From the NCBI RefSeq assembly GCF_009193185.1, contig NZ_VUKF01000029.1, forward strand, positions 1 to 57,333: DNA of 57,333 bases, in the 5' to 3' direction. Under the pieces are notes generated by a model that saw nothing but the letters and a program-made list of their open reading frames with translations, was not told the origin of the DNA and ran no database searches. Position numbers and translations under genes: made by a program. Source of the DNA: Georgenia thermotolerans (GTDB lineage: Bacteria; Actinomycetota; Actinomycetes; Actinomycetales; Actinomycetaceae). Shown here one piece after another: positions 46,943 through 57,333 of this stretch (the first letter of the stretch is position 1; each line of letters opens with the position of its first letter).

Positions 46943-47965
46943 TCAGGCCAGGCGGTCCACCAGCAGCCCGGCGAAGGCGCCCAGGGCGTCCTTGACCTCG
47001 CCCGCGGGCAGCGGGTCGAGCTCGGCGACGGCGTCCTGCGCCCAGGCGGCGGCGAGGTCGCGGGCCTCGGCGACCACGTCGTGCCCGCGCAGGTCGGCCA
47101 CGATGGCGCTGAGCGCCTCGTCCGAGCCCAGGTCGCGCCCGAGCCGGTCGAGCAGGGCCAGCCCGGCGGCGTCGAGGGTGCCCTCGGCCGCCCGGCGGCG
47201 CAGCAGCAGCACCGGCATGGTGTCCACGCCCTCGCGCAGGTCGGTGCCCGGGGTCTTGCCGGTGGTGGCGGCGTCGGCCGAGAGGTCGATGACGTCGTCG
47301 GCCAGCTGGAAGGCCACACCCACCTTCTCGCCGTAGCGGGTCAGGATCTCCGCCACCTCGGCGCCGGCGCCGGAGAACGTCGCGCCGTAGCGCGCCGAGG
47401 CGGCGATGAGCGAGCCGGTCTTGTCGGCGAGGACCCGGATGTAGTGCGCGACCGGCTCCTCCCCCTCGGCCGGCCCGAGGGTCTCGTGCAGCTGGCCCAG
47501 GCACAGCCGCTCGAAGGTCTCGGCGTGCACGCGCACGGCGCCGGCGCCCAGCCGGGCGACCATCTGCGAGGCGCGGGCGAAGAGCAGGTCCCCGGTGAGG
47601 ATCGCCACGGAGTTGCCCCACACCTCGTGGGCGGCCGGCGCCCCGCGGCGCATCGGCGCGGAGTCCATGACGTCGTCGTGGTACAGGGTGGCGAGGTGGG
47701 TCAGCTCGACGGCGACGGCGGCCGTGAGCACCTCCTCGTTGGCTCCCCCGCCCAGCTCGGCGGTCAGCAGGGTCAGCAGCGGGCGCAGCCGCTTGCCCCC
47801 GGCCGCGGCCAGGTGCGCGGCGGGGGCGTCGACCAGCTGGTCCGCGCCGGTCACGGCCGCGCGCAGGCGCGTCTCGACGTCGGACATCAGCGGGAGCAGG
47901 CGCTCCTCGAGCTCGTGGTCGCCCAGGGGCAGGATGGAGGTCGTCACAGGGTGCACGGTACTCAC
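46943..47965 (-). CDS. Long-chain polyprenyl diphosphate synthase
   Basis: Makes the all-trans prenyl tail of menaquinone from FPP/GGPP and IPP. The 340-residue protein has GGKRLRPLL, the first aspartate motif D97-D98-VM-D101 and the second D223-D224-VI-D227. The residue five before the first motif is Ala (A92), which in this family allows long chains. GTG at 47965 overlaps the nuoN stop by 4 nt; nearby GTGs at 47956 and 47947 are alternatives. Exact chain length cannot be read from the sequence. Confidence 0.9.
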   Translation of the reverse strand: MSTVHPVTTSILPLGDHELEERLLPLMSDVETRLRAAVTGADQLVDAPAAHLAAAGGKRLRPLLTLLTAELGGGANEEVLTAAVAVELTHLATLYHDDVMDSAPMRRGAPAAHEVWGNSVAILTGDLLFARASQMVARLGAGAVRVHAETFERLCLGQLHETLGPAEGEEPVAHYIRVLADKTGSLIAASARYGATFSGAGAEVAEILTRYGEKVGVAFQLADDVIDLSADAATTGKTPGTDLREGVDTMPVLLLRRRAAEGTLDAAGLALLDRLGRDLGSDEALSAIVADLRGHDVVAEARDLAAAWAQDAVAELDPLPAGEVKDALGAFAGLLVDRLA

Positions 47966-49527
47966 GGAAGGAACACTGCCGCCTGGTTGGCCAGGTCGAG
48001 GACGGGCCCGGGCAGCACCCCGAGCAGCACCGTGCCGACGGCGCACACGGCCACCGCCACGGACGTCAGCCCCTCGGAGGAGACCACCGCGGTGCTCTCC
48101 CCGTCGGGCTCGGTGAAGAACATCAGCACCACCAGGCGCACGTAGAAGAACGCGGTGGCGGCCGAGGCGAGCACCGCGAGGACCACGAGCACGGCGGCGC
48201 CGCTGTCGACCGCCGCGGAGAAGACGGCGAACTTCCCGATGAAGCCCGCGGTGAGCGGGATGCCCGCGAAGGACAGGAGGAAGATCACCATCGCGACGGC
48301 GGCGGTGGGGCTGCGCCGGCCCAGCCCGGCCCACTGGGCCAGGTGGGTGGCCTCGCCGGTGACGTTGCCGTCGGCGTCGCGCTCGCGCACGAGGGTGACC
48401 AGGGCGAACGCGCCGATGGTGGCCAGGCCGTAGGCCAGCAGGTAGAACAGCACCGCCGCGATGCCGAGGCTGCGCAGGGAGATGACGCCGATGAGGACGA
48501 ACCCGGCGTGGGCGATCGAGGAGTACGCGAGCATCCGCTTGACGTCGGTCTGCACGATGCCCAGCACGGTGCCGACGAGCATGGTGAGGATGATCACCAC
48601 CCACATCACCGGCTCGAGGTCCCAGCTCATCCCCGGCAGGACGACGTAGAGGAACCGCAGCAGCGCCGCGAAGGCGGCGAGCTTGGTGGCGGCCGCCATG
48701 AAGCCGGTGATCGGGGTGGGCGCCCCCTGGTAGACGTCGGGGGTCCAGGCGTGGAAGGGCACCGCGCCGACCTTGAACAGCAGCCCGATGATGACGAGCA
48801 GGGCGCCGCCGAGCAACAGCCAGTCCATCCCGGCCGTGGCCGGCACGGACTGGGCCAGGCCGGACAGGCGCACGGTGCCGGAGTAGCCGTAGAGCAGGGC
48901 GATGCCGAAGAGGAAGAACGCCGAGGCGAACGCGCCGAGCAGGAAGTACTTCAGCGACGCCTCCTGGGACAGCAGGCGACGGCGCCGCGCCAGCCCGGAG
49001 AGGACGTACAGCGGCAGGGAGAGCACCTCGAGGGCGACGAACAGGGTCAGCAGGTCCCCGGCGCCGGCGAAGAGCAGCATGCCGGACAGCGCGAACAGGG
49101 TCAGCGGGTAGACCTCGGTCTGCGCCATGCCGGCGCGGGTGGCGTCGGCCTCGTCGGTCGACCCGGGCCGGGCGGCGGCCTGGGCGACGAAGGCGCCCTC
49201 GCCGGACTCGGTGCGGTCGGCGATGACGAGCAGCCCCAGCAGGCCGAAGATCACCAGCACGGCCTGGGCGGCCAGCGCCGGGCCGTCCTCGATGAGGGCG
49301 CCGGCGACCAGCGCGCTGGGCCCGCCGTCCTGCACGACGGTCCAGCGCCACACGACGGCGACGAGCGCCCCGGCGGTGGCGAGCAGCCCGAGCACGAGCT
49401 GCACCGGGCGGCGCGCGGTGCGCGGCACGAAGGCCTCGACGAGCACGCCGGCGACGGCGGCGGCCAGGACGATGAGGACGGGCGTGAGCGCGGCCCAGTT
49501 CACCTCGGGCGCGACGAACGTGTTCAC
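47962..49527 (-). CDS. nuoN: NADH-quinone oxidoreductase subunit N, GTG start
   Basis: An antiporter-like proton-pumping subunit of complex I, 521 residues, with about 14 membrane segments. VGAVPFHAWTPDVYQGAPTP carries the conserved lysine/histidine region, and SSIAHAGFVLIG and SFAGIPLTAGFIGK are family motifs. The GTG at 49527 overlaps the nuoM stop (GTGA). The same frame is open for over 2 kb upstream, but homology begins at NTFVAPEVNWAAL. Confidence 0.96.
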   Translation of the reverse strand: MNTFVAPEVNWAALTPVLIVLAAAVAGVLVEAFVPRTARRPVQLVLGLLATAGALVAVVWRWTVVQDGGPSALVAGALIEDGPALAAQAVLVIFGLLGLLVIADRTESGEGAFVAQAAARPGSTDEADATRAGMAQTEVYPLTLFALSGMLLFAGAGDLLTLFVALEVLSLPLYVLSGLARRRRLLSQEASLKYFLLGAFASAFFLFGIALLYGYSGTVRLSGLAQSVPATAGMDWLLLGGALLVIIGLLFKVGAVPFHAWTPDVYQGAPTPITGFMAAATKLAAFAALLRFLYVVLPGMSWDLEPVMWVVIILTMLVGTVLGIVQTDVKRMLAYSSIAHAGFVLIGVISLRSLGIAAVLFYLLAYGLATIGAFALVTLVRERDADGNVTGEATHLAQWAGLGRRSPTAAVAMVIFLLSFAGIPLTAGFIGKFAVFSAAVDSGAAVLVVLAVLASAATAFFYVRLVVLMFFTEPDGESTAVVSSEGLTSVAVAVCAVGTVLLGVLPGPVLDLANQAAVFLP

Positions 49528-51122
49528 TTGGTGGTTCCCTCCGGGCCGGCCGCGAGGACCGCGCCGCTGTCCGCGGGGCCGGCCGGGCCCCGGGCGGTGT
49601 CGATGGAGCTGGGCTGCTCGAGCGCGACGGACTGCGCCACCGGCCGCACGGCGTCGAGCACCGGCGCCGGGTAGAAGCCGAGGGCGAGCATGACCGCGAC
49701 CAGCGGGCCGACCACCCACTTCTCCCGGGCGCCGAGGTCGGGGATGCGGGCCAGCTCGGGCACCTTGGGGCCGGTGAAGATGCGCTGGTAGGGCAGCAGG
49801 ATGTACACCGCGGCGATGATGACGCCGAGCACCGCGACGACGGCGGCGACGATGTTGACGCGGAAGGTGCCCTGGATGACGAGGAACTCGGGCACGAACC
49901 CGCTCAGGCCGGGCAGGGCGATCGAGGCGAGGCCGGCGGTGAGGAACGTGCCGGCCAGCACCGGGGTCACCCGCTGCATGCCGCCGTAGGCGGGGATCTG
50001 CTGGGTCCCGCCGCGCCGGGTGAGGAACCCGGCGATGAGGAACAGCGCGGCGGTGGAGACCCCGTGGGCGACCATGTAGACCATCGCGCCGGTCAGGGCC
50101 ACCTGGTCGCGGACGAAGATGCCCAGCACCATGAACCCGAAGTGGCTCACCGAGGTGAAGGCGATCAGCCGCATGATGTCGCGCTGGCCGACGGCGAGCA
50201 GCCCGCCGTAGATGATCGAGATCAGCGCCAGGACGATGATCGCCGGCGCCGCCCACCGGGAGGCCTCGGGGAACAGCGGCAGGCACAGGGTGATCATCCC
50301 GAAGGTGCCGACCTTGTCCAGGACGCCGACGAGCAGCGTGGAGGTCCCGGCCGGGGCCTGCTGGGTGGCGTCGGGCAGCCAGGTGTGCACCGGCCACACC
50401 GGCGCCTTGACCGCGAACGCGATGAAGAAGGAGAGGAACAGCAGCCGCTCGACGGCCGGGGAGACCTCGAGGTGCCCGGCGAGGGTGTCGACGAGGAAGC
50501 CCTGCTCCCCGCCGGGGCCGGCGAGGTAGACCGCCACCACCCCGACGAGCATGATCAGCCCGCCGGCGAGGGAGTACAGCAGGAACTTCAGCGCCGCGGT
50601 GCGCCGGCGGGGCCCGCCGTAGTTGCCGATGAGGAAGTACACCGGGACGAGCATCGCCTCGAACAGGACGTAGAAGAGGAACACGTCCCGGGCGGCGAAG
50701 ACGGCCACCATGAGCGCCTCGAGGGCGAGCACGAGGGCGACGAAGCCCATCTGCCGCCGCTCGAGCACGGCCCCGGCGGGCACCGCCTCCTGCTCGTGCC
50801 AGGCGGCCAGGAGCACCAGCGGCACGAGGAAGACGGCGAGCAGGACCATGACCAGCCCGAGGCCGTTGACCCCGAGGGCGTAGGAGACGCCGAGCTGGGG
50901 GATCCAGCTGGCCAGCTCGGTGAGCTGCTGCTGGCCGGCCTGGGCGAGGTCGAACTGGGTGGCCGCCACGACGGCCAGGACGAGCTCGACGAGGGAGACG
51001 GCGAGCCCGTAGGGGCGGGCGACCTTGTGCAGGGGCCGCACCAGCCACAGCACCGCCGCGGCCACCAGGGGCAGGGCGATGAGGACGGTCAGCCAGGGGA
51101 AGGCCGCGTTGAGTGTCTGCAT
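49524..51122 (-). CDS. nuoM: NADH-quinone oxidoreductase subunit M
   Basis: Second antiporter-like subunit, 532 residues with about 14 segments. Hallmarks are KAPVWPVHTWLPDATQQAP, SVSHFGFMVLG and GFVPEFLVIQG. The acidic residue of transmembrane helix 5 is in YVLFEAMLVPVYFLIG. It starts with ATG 22 nt after the nuoL stop and overlaps nuoN. Confidence 0.97.
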   Translation of the reverse strand: MQTLNAAFPWLTVLIALPLVAAAVLWLVRPLHKVARPYGLAVSLVELVLAVVAATQFDLAQAGQQQLTELASWIPQLGVSYALGVNGLGLVMVLLAVFLVPLVLLAAWHEQEAVPAGAVLERRQMGFVALVLALEALMVAVFAARDVFLFYVLFEAMLVPVYFLIGNYGGPRRRTAALKFLLYSLAGGLIMLVGVVAVYLAGPGGEQGFLVDTLAGHLEVSPAVERLLFLSFFIAFAVKAPVWPVHTWLPDATQQAPAGTSTLLVGVLDKVGTFGMITLCLPLFPEASRWAAPAIIVLALISIIYGGLLAVGQRDIMRLIAFTSVSHFGFMVLGIFVRDQVALTGAMVYMVAHGVSTAALFLIAGFLTRRGGTQQIPAYGGMQRVTPVLAGTFLTAGLASIALPGLSGFVPEFLVIQGTFRVNIVAAVVAVLGVIIAAVYILLPYQRIFTGPKVPELARIPDLGAREKWVVGPLVAVMLALGFYPAPVLDAVRPVAQSVALEQPSSIDTARGPAGPADSGAVLAAGPEGTTK

Positions 51123-51143
51123 GTCTGTTAGTGACCTTCTCCC

Positions 51144-53096
51144 TCAGGCCTGCAAGCGCGAGGCGAGGACGACGACAAGAGCGAGGACGACGCCGGCGAG
51201 CATGAGGGCGGCGTAGGAGCGGACGTACCCGTTCTGCACCCGGCGCAGCAGGCCGCCCAGGCCCGCCGTCGCCCGGGCGATGCCCATCACGCCGCCGTCG
51301 ACGACCGAGGAGTCGGTGTAGACCAGCGAGCGGGTGAGGTACTGGCTGGGCCGCATGAACACGCCCTCGTTGAAGGCGTCCTGGTACAGGTCCTGGCGGG
51401 CGGCGCGGGTGAGCGCGGAGCCGCGCGGGGCCTCCACCGGCACCTCGCGGGCGCCGTAGGCGCGCCAGGCGAGGAACGCGCCCACCAGCACCACGAGCAG
51501 CGTCAGCGCGATGATCGCGGCCACGGGCAGCACCGGCTCGCCGTGCTCGGCGTGCCCGGTCACCGGCTCGAGCCAGGTGACGAAGCTGTCGCCGAACGCC
51601 AGGACCGCGCCCAGGCCCGCCGAGCCGACGGCCAGGATGATCATCGGCACGGTCATCAGGGCCGGCGCCTCGTGCGGGTGCACGGGCTCGGCGGCCGGGT
51701 CCTTCCAGCGCGCCTTGCCGTGGAAGACCATGAAGAACAGCCGGGACATGTAGAAGGCGGTGATCCCGGCGCCGAGCACCGCGACGAGGCCGAAGACCCA
51801 CGGGCGCCAGCCCTCGCCGATGAAGGCGGTCTCGATGATCAGGTCCTTGCTCCAGAAGCCGGAGAAGGGCGGGATGCCGAGGATCGCGAGCCAGCCCAGG
51901 CCCATGGTGATCCAGGTGATCTTCAGGTACGGGGCCAGGGCGCCGAAGCCGCGCATGTCGACCCGGTCGTCCATGGCGTGCATGACCGACCCGGCACCGA
52001 GGAACAGCCCGGCCTTGAAGAAGCCGTGGGTGACGAGGTGGAAGATCGCGAAGGCGTACCCGATCGGGCCGAGGCCCGCGCCGAGCATCATGTAGCCGAT
52101 CTGGGACATCGTCGAGGCCGCGAGGACCTTCTTCATGTCGTCCTTGGCGCAGCCGACGATCGCCCCGAACAGCAGGGTGATGGCGCCGACGACGGCGATG
52201 ACCAGCAGCGCGTTCGGGGCGCCGTTGAGGATCGGGCCGGAACGGACCAGGAGGTAGACGCCGGCGGTGACCATGGTCGCGGCGTGGATGAGCGCGGAGA
52301 CCGGGGTGGGGCCGGCCATGGCGTCACCGAGCCAGGCCTGCAGCGGGAACTGCGCGGACTTGCCGCAGGCGGCGAGCAGGAGCATCAGGCCGATGGCGGT
52401 GAGCACGCCCTCCGAGGCCCCGGCGGCGGCGCCGAACACGCCGGCGAAGTTCACCGTGCCGAACGCGGCGAACATGATCGCCATCGCCAGCAGCAGGCCG
52501 ACGTCGCCGACGCGGTTCATGACGAAGGCCTTCTTCGCGGCCACCGCGTAGTCGGTGCGGTAGTTCCAGAACCCGATGAGCAGGTAGGAGGCCAGGCCCA
52601 CGCCCTCCCAGCCGACGAACAGCAGCGCGTAGCTGTCGGCCAGGACCAGCAGCAGCATCGCCGCGACGAAGAGGTTGAGGTAGGCGAAGAACCGGCGCCG
52701 GTCGGTGTCGTGCTCCATGTAGGCCACGGAGTAGATGTGGATGAGCGTGCCGACGAAGGTCACCAGCAGCACGAACGTCACCGACAGCGGGTCGATGCGC
52801 ATCCCGGCCGGCACGTCCAGCGCGCCGGCGGGGATCCAGCTGAACAGGGTGACGTCGACGATCCGCTCGGCGGCCGGGCGGCTCAGGAGCTGCACGGCCA
52901 CGGCCACGCCCACCACGAGCGCCCCGGCGGAGGCTGCGACGCCGAGCCAGTGGCCCCAGCGGTCGGCGCGCCGGCCCAGGACCAGCAGCACGCCGGCGGA
53001 CAGCAGCGGCAGGGCGACGAGCAGCCAGGCCAGGGAGATCGCTCCCCCGGCGGCGGCGCCGTCGGCGACGGACACAGAGAACAAGGTGGCGGTCAC
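51144..53096 (-). CDS. nuoL: NADH-quinone oxidoreductase subunit L, GTG start
   Basis: Distal proton pump of complex I with the long lateral helix, 650 residues. It has [51 protein letters not shown] and FSGFWSKD. The GTG at 53096 follows the nuoK stop by 11 nt. Full length, with no disruption. Confidence 0.97.
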   Translation of the reverse strand: MTATLFSVSVADGAAAGGAISLAWLLVALPLLSAGVLLVLGRRADRWGHWLGVAASAGALVVGVAVAVQLLSRPAAERIVDVTLFSWIPAGALDVPAGMRIDPLSVTFVLLVTFVGTLIHIYSVAYMEHDTDRRRFFAYLNLFVAAMLLLVLADSYALLFVGWEGVGLASYLLIGFWNYRTDYAVAAKKAFVMNRVGDVGLLLAMAIMFAAFGTVNFAGVFGAAAGASEGVLTAIGLMLLLAACGKSAQFPLQAWLGDAMAGPTPVSALIHAATMVTAGVYLLVRSGPILNGAPNALLVIAVVGAITLLFGAIVGCAKDDMKKVLAASTMSQIGYMMLGAGLGPIGYAFAIFHLVTHGFFKAGLFLGAGSVMHAMDDRVDMRGFGALAPYLKITWITMGLGWLAILGIPPFSGFWSKDLIIETAFIGEGWRPWVFGLVAVLGAGITAFYMSRLFFMVFHGKARWKDPAAEPVHPHEAPALMTVPMIILAVGSAGLGAVLAFGDSFVTWLEPVTGHAEHGEPVLPVAAIIALTLLVVLVGAFLAWRAYGAREVPVEAPRGSALTRAARQDLYQDAFNEGVFMRPSQYLTRSLVYTDSSVVDGGVMGIARATAGLGGLLRRVQNGYVRSYAALMLAGVVLALVVVLASRLQA

Positions 53097-53107
53097 GCCG
53101 GCCCCCG

Positions 53108-53407
53108 TCAGCTCTTCAGCAGGTTCACGTCGTCGACCGACGCGGACCTGCGGGTTCGGAAGATGGACACGATGATCGCCAGGCCGACGACGACCTCGGC
53201 CGCGGCGACGACCATCACGAAGAACGCGACGACCTGACCGGTGAGGTCGCCGTGGAGCCGGGAGAAGGTCACCAGCGCCAGGTTGGAGGAGTTGAGCATG
53301 ATCTCCACGCCGAGCAGCGCGATGATCGCGTTGCGGCGCACGAGCACGGCGGTGGCGCCGATGGCGAACAGGATCGCGGCCAGCACCAGGTAGTTCACGA
53401 GGCTCAT
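53108..53407 (-). CDS. nuoK: NADH-quinone oxidoreductase subunit K
   Basis: A 99-residue three-helix membrane subunit. The two conserved buried glutamates are E35 (GVEIMLN) and E71 ([11 protein letters not shown]), matching E36 and E72 of E. coli. The ATG overlaps the nuoJ stop (ATGA). Confidence 0.97.
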   Translation of the reverse strand: MSLVNYLVLAAILFAIGATAVLVRRNAIIALLGVEIMLNSSNLALVTFSRLHGDLTGQVVAFFVMVVAAAEVVVGLAIIVSIFRTRRSASVDDVNLLKS

Positions 53408-54405
53408 CGCTCCTCCTCCTTGGCCGCGCCGTCGGTGTGGTCCACGGCGAGCCGGGCGGAGCGCTCGAGCGTGGGCTCCTGCCCTGGGCTGCCGGGCAGC
53501 TGGGGGGTGGGCGGCGCCTCGCCGCGCATGCCGGGCAGGCCGGACTGGCCCACCGCGCGGCTCACGGCCCCGCCGTGCAGCCCGTCGGCGGCGCCGGCCC
53601 GCGCCCGGGCGATCGCCGCGACGGTCTCCGGGCTGACCTCGGCGAGGGTGCGCTCCTGGCCGCGGATGCGCAGCACCCGGGGCACGGAGACCTCCAGCGC
53701 CTCGCCGTCGGCGGACAGCGCCGGCACGGTGGCGGCGTTGGACCGGGCGTAGACGCCGGGGGCGGGCAGCTGGCCGATGCCGCCGCGGCCGGCGGCGAAG
53801 GCGCGCATCTTCTGCTCGAGGACGTCGCGCTGGGTGGCCTTGGGCCGCAGCCGCTCCATGTGGGTCAGCGTCACGGCGCCGACCGCGGCGGTGATGAGCA
53901 GCGCGCCGGTGATCTCCATGGTGAAGACGTGGTCGGAGAAGATCAGCCGGGCCACGCCCACCGGGTTGGAGTCGGCGTTGGCCGCGGCCAGCCCCCGCGC
54001 CTGCGGCAGGGTGGCGGCCGCGACGACCCCGCCGAGCACCAGGGCCAGGCCCAGGCCGCCGAGGACGGCGACCCACCGCTGCCCGCGGATGGTCTCGGTG
54101 AGGGAGTCGGAGGAGTCGACGCCGACGAGCATGAGCACGAACAGGAACAGCATCATGATCGCGCCGGTGTAGACGACGACCTGGGCGACGCCGAGGAAGG
54201 GCGCCTCCTGCGCGACGTAGAGGAACGCCAGGCAGATCATGACGACGACGACGCTGAGTGCGGCGTGCACCGCGCGGCGCGCGAAGAGCAGCCCGAGCGC
54301 GGCGATCACCATGATCGGCGCGAGCACCCAGAACAGGACGGTCTCGCCGCCGCTGACGGTGCCCGTCTGGGCCAGCGTCGTCGGCAGCACGGCAGCGGTG
54401 GTCAC
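53404..54405 (-). CDS. nuoJ: NADH-quinone oxidoreductase subunit J, GTG start, extended
   Basis: A five-helix membrane subunit: [40 protein letters not shown] and [19 protein letters not shown]. At 333 residues it is much longer than the 184-residue E. coli protein; residues from about 205 form a hydrophilic Ala/Pro/Glu-rich tail, seen in other actinobacteria. AGGAGG lies 7 nt before the GTG at 54405, which overlaps the nuoI stop. Confidence 0.95.
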   Translation of the reverse strand: MTTAAVLPTTLAQTGTVSGGETVLFWVLAPIMVIAALGLLFARRAVHAALSVVVVMICLAFLYVAQEAPFLGVAQVVVYTGAIMMLFLFVLMLVGVDSSDSLTETIRGQRWVAVLGGLGLALVLGGVVAAATLPQARGLAAANADSNPVGVARLIFSDHVFTMEITGALLITAAVGAVTLTHMERLRPKATQRDVLEQKMRAFAAGRGGIGQLPAPGVYARSNAATVPALSADGEALEVSVPRVLRIRGQERTLAEVSPETVAAIARARAGAADGLHGGAVSRAVGQSGLPGMRGEAPPTPQLPGSPGQEPTLERSARLAVDHTDGAAKEEER

Positions 54406-55115
54406 TTGGCGCCCTCCTGGGCGGGTTCGACGACGCGGGCGGTCGCCACGGTGGGGTCGTGGGGGCGGCGTTCGCGCACCCACTCCACCTGCGCCGCGGT
54501 CGGGCCGGTGACCTCGCCGCGGTAGTAGTCGTCGTCGTCGGTGCCCTCGACCATGGGGTGGGGGGCGGCGAGCATGCCCTCGAGCATCGGGGCCAGCAGG
54601 TCCTGCTTCTCGAAGATCAGGCCCTCGCGGGTCGGCCCGGTCAGCTCGTACTCGTTGGTCATCGTCAGCGCCCGGGTCGGGCAGGCCTCGATGCACAGGC
54701 CGCAGAAGATGCAGCGCAGGTAGTTGATCTGGTACACGCGGCCGTACCGCTCGCCCGGGGAGTACTGGGCGTCGGCGGTATTGTCGCCGGCCTCGACGTA
54801 GATCGCGTCCGCCGGGCACGCCCACGCGCACAGCTCGCAGCCGATGCACTTCTCCAGCCCGTCCGCGTAGCGGTTGAGCTGGTGGCGGCCGTGGTAGCGC
54901 GGCTGGGTGGGGACCTTCTCGAAGGGGTACTGCTCGGTCACCACCGGGCGGAACATCGAGGAGATCGTCACCCCGAACCCGGCGACCGGCGCGAACAGCT
55001 GGCCCAGCGGGCCCTTCTCCGCCGGGCCGAGCGCCTGCGGGTCGTACTTGGCGACCTCGCCGCGGCGGCGCTTGTCGCGGCGCCCCAGCTCGGCGCTCTG
55101 GGAGTCCTCAGACAT
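54402..55115 (-). CDS. nuoI: NADH-quinone oxidoreductase subunit I, two [4Fe-4S] clusters
   Basis: Peripheral-arm ferredoxin subunit of 237 residues. Cysteines C90, C93, C96, C100 ([12 protein letters not shown]) and C135, C138, C141, C145 ([12 protein letters not shown]) bind clusters N6a and N6b. A hydrophilic N-terminal 30 residues and a C-terminal tail of about 60 residues are longer than in E. coli. The ATG at 55115 overlaps nuoH by 8 nt. Confidence 0.97.
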   Translation of the reverse strand: MSEDSQSAELGRRDKRRRGEVAKYDPQALGPAEKGPLGQLFAPVAGFGVTISSMFRPVVTEQYPFEKVPTQPRYHGRHQLNRYADGLEKCIGCELCAWACPADAIYVEAGDNTADAQYSPGERYGRVYQINYLRCIFCGLCIEACPTRALTMTNEYELTGPTREGLIFEKQDLLAPMLEGMLAAPHPMVEGTDDDDYYRGEVTGPTAAQVEWVRERRPHDPTVATARVVEPAQEGAK

Positions 55116-56463
55116 CCTGGCCCTCCTTGTCCTGGGTCTGAGCGGCCATCGCGGCGGCCTCGCGCTTGGCGCGGCGCGGCGACGGCGGCAGGGTCTGGCC
55201 GGGCAGCGGCGGCACCGGGTAGCCGCCGGCGAAGGCGTCGAAGGTCGAGCCCGCGGGCACGACGTCGGGGCGCGCCGCCGGTTCGGGCTCCTCCGGCTCC
55301 TTCTTCTCCTCCTTGGCGGGCCACAGCAGCAGCACCACCATGAGGACGACGAACGCACCGGCGATCCACAGCAGCAGCGTCCGCAGGTCCACCGCGGCGA
55401 ACTGGCGCACGCCCTGGATGACGGCGACGGCCACGAGCCACACGAGGGCGGCGGGGATGAGCAGCTTCCAGCCCAGGTGCATGAACTGGTCGTACCGGAA
55501 GCGCAGGAGCGTGCCGCGCAGCCAGATCATCGCGAACATGACCAGCCAGACCTTGACGAGGAACCACAGCACCGGCCACCAGCCGGTGTTGAGCACCCCG
55601 TCGCCGAGGGCCGACAGCGGCCACGGCGCCCGCCAGCCGCCGAGGAAGAGCGTCACGGCCACGCCGGAGACGTTCATCATGTTGATGTACTCGGCGAGGT
55701 AGAACCAGGCGAACTTCATCGAGGAGTACTCGGTGGAGTGCCCGGCCACGAGCTCGCCCTCGGCCTCGGGCAGGTCGAAGGGCAGGCGGTTGACCTCACC
55801 GACCATCGAGACGAAGTAGATCGCGAAGGCCGGCAGCAGCGAGATCCCCCACCACAGCTGGGTCTGGGCGTCGACGATCTGCGAGGTGGACATCGACCCC
55901 GAGACGAGGAAGACGCTCACCAGGGACAGGCCCATGCTCAGCTCGTAGGAGATGATCTGCGCCGACGAGCGCACCGCCCCGAGCAGCGGGTAGGTGGAGT
56001 TCGACGACCAGCCGCCCAGCACGATGCCGTACACGCCCAGCGAGGTGACGGCGAGGATGTAGACGACGGCGACCGGCATGTCGGTCAGCTGCAGCGGCGT
56101 CGTGATCCCGAACATCGAGACCTCGGGCCCGAACGGCAGCACCGCGTAGACGAGGAACGAGGTGAAGGCCGCGATGAAGGGGCCGAGCATGTAGACGAAC
56201 TTGTCGGCGCCCTTGAGCCAGAAGTCCTCCTTGAGGACGAGCTTGAGGGCGTCGGCGAACGCCTGCCCGAAGCCCAGCGGGCCGGTGACGTTCGGGCCCA
56301 GGCGGGTCTGCATGCGGCCCAGGCCGCGGCGCTCGACCCACAGGGCGAAGATCACCGACAGGACGAGGAAGAGGAGGATGGCGACGGCCTTGATCAGCCA
56401 GATCCACCAGGTGTCCTGACTGAAGTCGGCCGTCGGCATCGCCGAGGTCGCCAGGATGGTCAT
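55108..56463 (-). CDS. nuoH: NADH-quinone oxidoreductase subunit H
   Basis: Membrane subunit that helps form the quinone site, 451 residues with about eight helices. [55 protein letters not shown] and [17 protein letters not shown] are diagnostic. A hydrophilic Pro/Glu tail (about 385-451) is an actinobacterial extension. ATG overlaps the nuoG stop (ATGA). Confidence 0.97.
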   Translation of the reverse strand: MTILATSAMPTADFSQDTWWIWLIKAVAILLFLVLSVIFALWVERRGLGRMQTRLGPNVTGPLGFGQAFADALKLVLKEDFWLKGADKFVYMLGPFIAAFTSFLVYAVLPFGPEVSMFGITTPLQLTDMPVAVVYILAVTSLGVYGIVLGGWSSNSTYPLLGAVRSSAQIISYELSMGLSLVSVFLVSGSMSTSQIVDAQTQLWWGISLLPAFAIYFVSMVGEVNRLPFDLPEAEGELVAGHSTEYSSMKFAWFYLAEYINMMNVSGVAVTLFLGGWRAPWPLSALGDGVLNTGWWPVLWFLVKVWLVMFAMIWLRGTLLRFRYDQFMHLGWKLLIPAALVWLVAVAVIQGVRQFAAVDLRTLLLWIAGAFVVLMVVLLLWPAKEEKKEPEEPEPAARPDVVPAGSTFDAFAGGYPVPPLPGQTLPPSPRRAKREAAAMAAQTQDKEGQDV

Positions 56464-57333
56464 CGGTCCTCCTCGGACAGGAGCGTCACGACGGCGCCGG
56501 CGCCCGCGCCGATGGCGCGCACGCTCGAGCCGGCAGAGTTCTCCGGCAGCCACGCGACGCCGTCGGGCATCGTGGTGACGGCCAGCGGCAGGGTGATGCT
56601 GCCGCGCGGGCCGGCGACGGTCACCGCGGCGCCGTCGCGCACCCCGAGGGCGGCGGCGGTGGCGGCGCTCAGGCGCACCACCGGGCGGTGGGCGGTGCCG
56701 GCCAGGTGCGGCTCGCCGTCCTGCAGGCGCCCGGCGTCGAGCTGGGGCTTCCAGGTGGCGAGCACCGCCTGACCGGGGCCGGCGGCCGGGACCGGGGCCG
56801 GCGCGGTCGCCGGCGAGCCGGCCCGCTGCCCCTCCCAGCCGGCGAGCTCGCCGAGCTCGGCGTGCGTGGCCTTGAGCTCGCGCAGGCCCAGGGCCACGCC
56901 CATCTCCTCGGCCAGGGCGTCGAGCACCTGCCGGTCGGACAGCGCGCGGGAGACGAGCACCTGCCCGAAGGGGCGCACGCGCCCCTCCCAGCTGACGAAG
57001 GTGCCGGCCTTCTCCACCGGCGGCGCGACGGGCAGGACCACGTCGGCGTGCGCGGAGACCTCCGAGCGGCGCACCTCCAGCTGGAGCACGAACCCGGCCG
57101 CGGCCAGCGCGGCGCGGGCGAGCTCGGGGTCGGGCAGGTCGCGCGGCTCCAGGCCGCCGACCACGAGGGCGCCCAGCGCCCCGTCGCGGGCGGCGGTGAG
57201 GATGCCGGTGAGGTCGCGCCCGGGCGCCGCGGGCACCCCGTCGGTGCCCCACACCGCGGCGACGTCGACCCGGGCGGCCGCGTCGGCGACGAGCCGCCCG
57301 CCGGGCAGCAGCGCCGGCAGGGTGCCGGCGTCG
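56460..57333 (-). CDS. nuoG: NADH-quinone oxidoreductase subunit G, C-terminal part only
   Basis: The 3' end of the large peripheral subunit; the frame is open to the window edge, so the gene starts beyond 57333. Visible are ALGALVVGGLEPRDLPDP, a molybdopterin-oxidoreductase-like VLPVAPPVEKAGTFVSWEGR and a C-terminal beta-barrel-like domain with VRLSAATAAALGVRDGAAV. The Fe-S cysteines lie outside the window. An ATG/GTG near 57254 should not be taken as the start. Confidence 0.93.
   Translation of the reverse strand, partial: DAGTLPALLPGGRLVADAAARVDVAAVWGTDGVPAAPGRDLTGILTAARDGALGALVVGGLEPRDLPDPELARAALAAAGFVLQLEVRRSEVSAHADVVLPVAPPVEKAGTFVSWEGRVRPFGQVLVSRALSDRQVLDALAEEMGVALGLRELKATHAELGELAGWEGQRAGSPATAPAPVPAAGPGQAVLATWKPQLDAGRLQDGEPHLAGTAHRPVVRLSAATAAALGVRDGAAVTVAGPRGSITLPLAVTTMPDGVAWLPENSAGSSVRAIGAGAGAVVTLLSEEDR

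Overview
The window is a continuous piece of a high-GC actinobacterial chromosome. GC-rich third codon positions, GTG and TTG start codons, a zinc-type S14, a short-LID adenylate kinase and the gene order rpmG / HadA-like / HadB-like / secE / nusG / rplK / rplA / rplJ / rplL / rpoB / rpoC / rpsL / rpsG / fusA / tuf / S10 / spc all fit Actinomycetota. The protein sequences look most like Micrococcales (Cellulomonas/Georgenia-like), but that placement comes from family memory and not from a search. I see no integrase, transposase, phage gene, rRNA or CRISPR array.

Layout. About 0.4-31 kb is one large block read on the minus strand (right to left): tRNA-Trp, secE, nusG, rplK, rplA; then rplJ-rplL with its own promoter and a structured leader; rpoB-rpoC; rpsL-rpsG-fusA-tuf; the S10 operon (rpsJ to rpsQ); the spc operon (rplN to rplO); and secY-adk-map. 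Strong GC hairpins close rplA, rplL, rpoC, tuf and rplO, and good sigma-A-type promoters precede rpsL, rpoB and rplJ, so the transcription units can be drawn with some confidence. About 31-41.3 kb is mixed housekeeping: an aminotransferase, a Na+/alanine symporter, a PanE-like reductase, an APH-like phosphotransferase, adenosine deaminase, an alpha/beta hydrolase, murB, two MaoC/hot-dog dehydratase subunits, rpmG and tRNAs for Met, Thr and Tyr. About 41.4-47 kb holds yajQ, a DUF559 nuclease-like gene between hairpin-forming palindromes, htpX, an FprA-type ferredoxin-NADP reductase and rarD. About 47-57.3 kb is the minus-strand respiratory complex I cluster nuoG(partial)-H-I-J-K-L-M-N, ending in an overlapping long-chain polyprenyl diphosphate synthase that probably makes the menaquinone tail.

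How the genes work together: nearly everything serves transcription, translation, protein export or respiration. The parts most worth a second look are non-coding: a three-helix L10-type leader followed by a terminator-like hairpin in front of rplJ; a family of 42-nt palindromes (18-nt arms, 6-nt loop) on both sides of the DUF559 gene; a 19-bp x3 array between rarD and the prenyl synthase gene; a 23-bp-period array upstream of the aminotransferase; and a set of genes whose -10 box lies 5-7 nt from the start codon, implying leaderless mRNAs. I found no convincing wholly new multi-gene system; the DUF559/palindrome locus is the nearest candidate.
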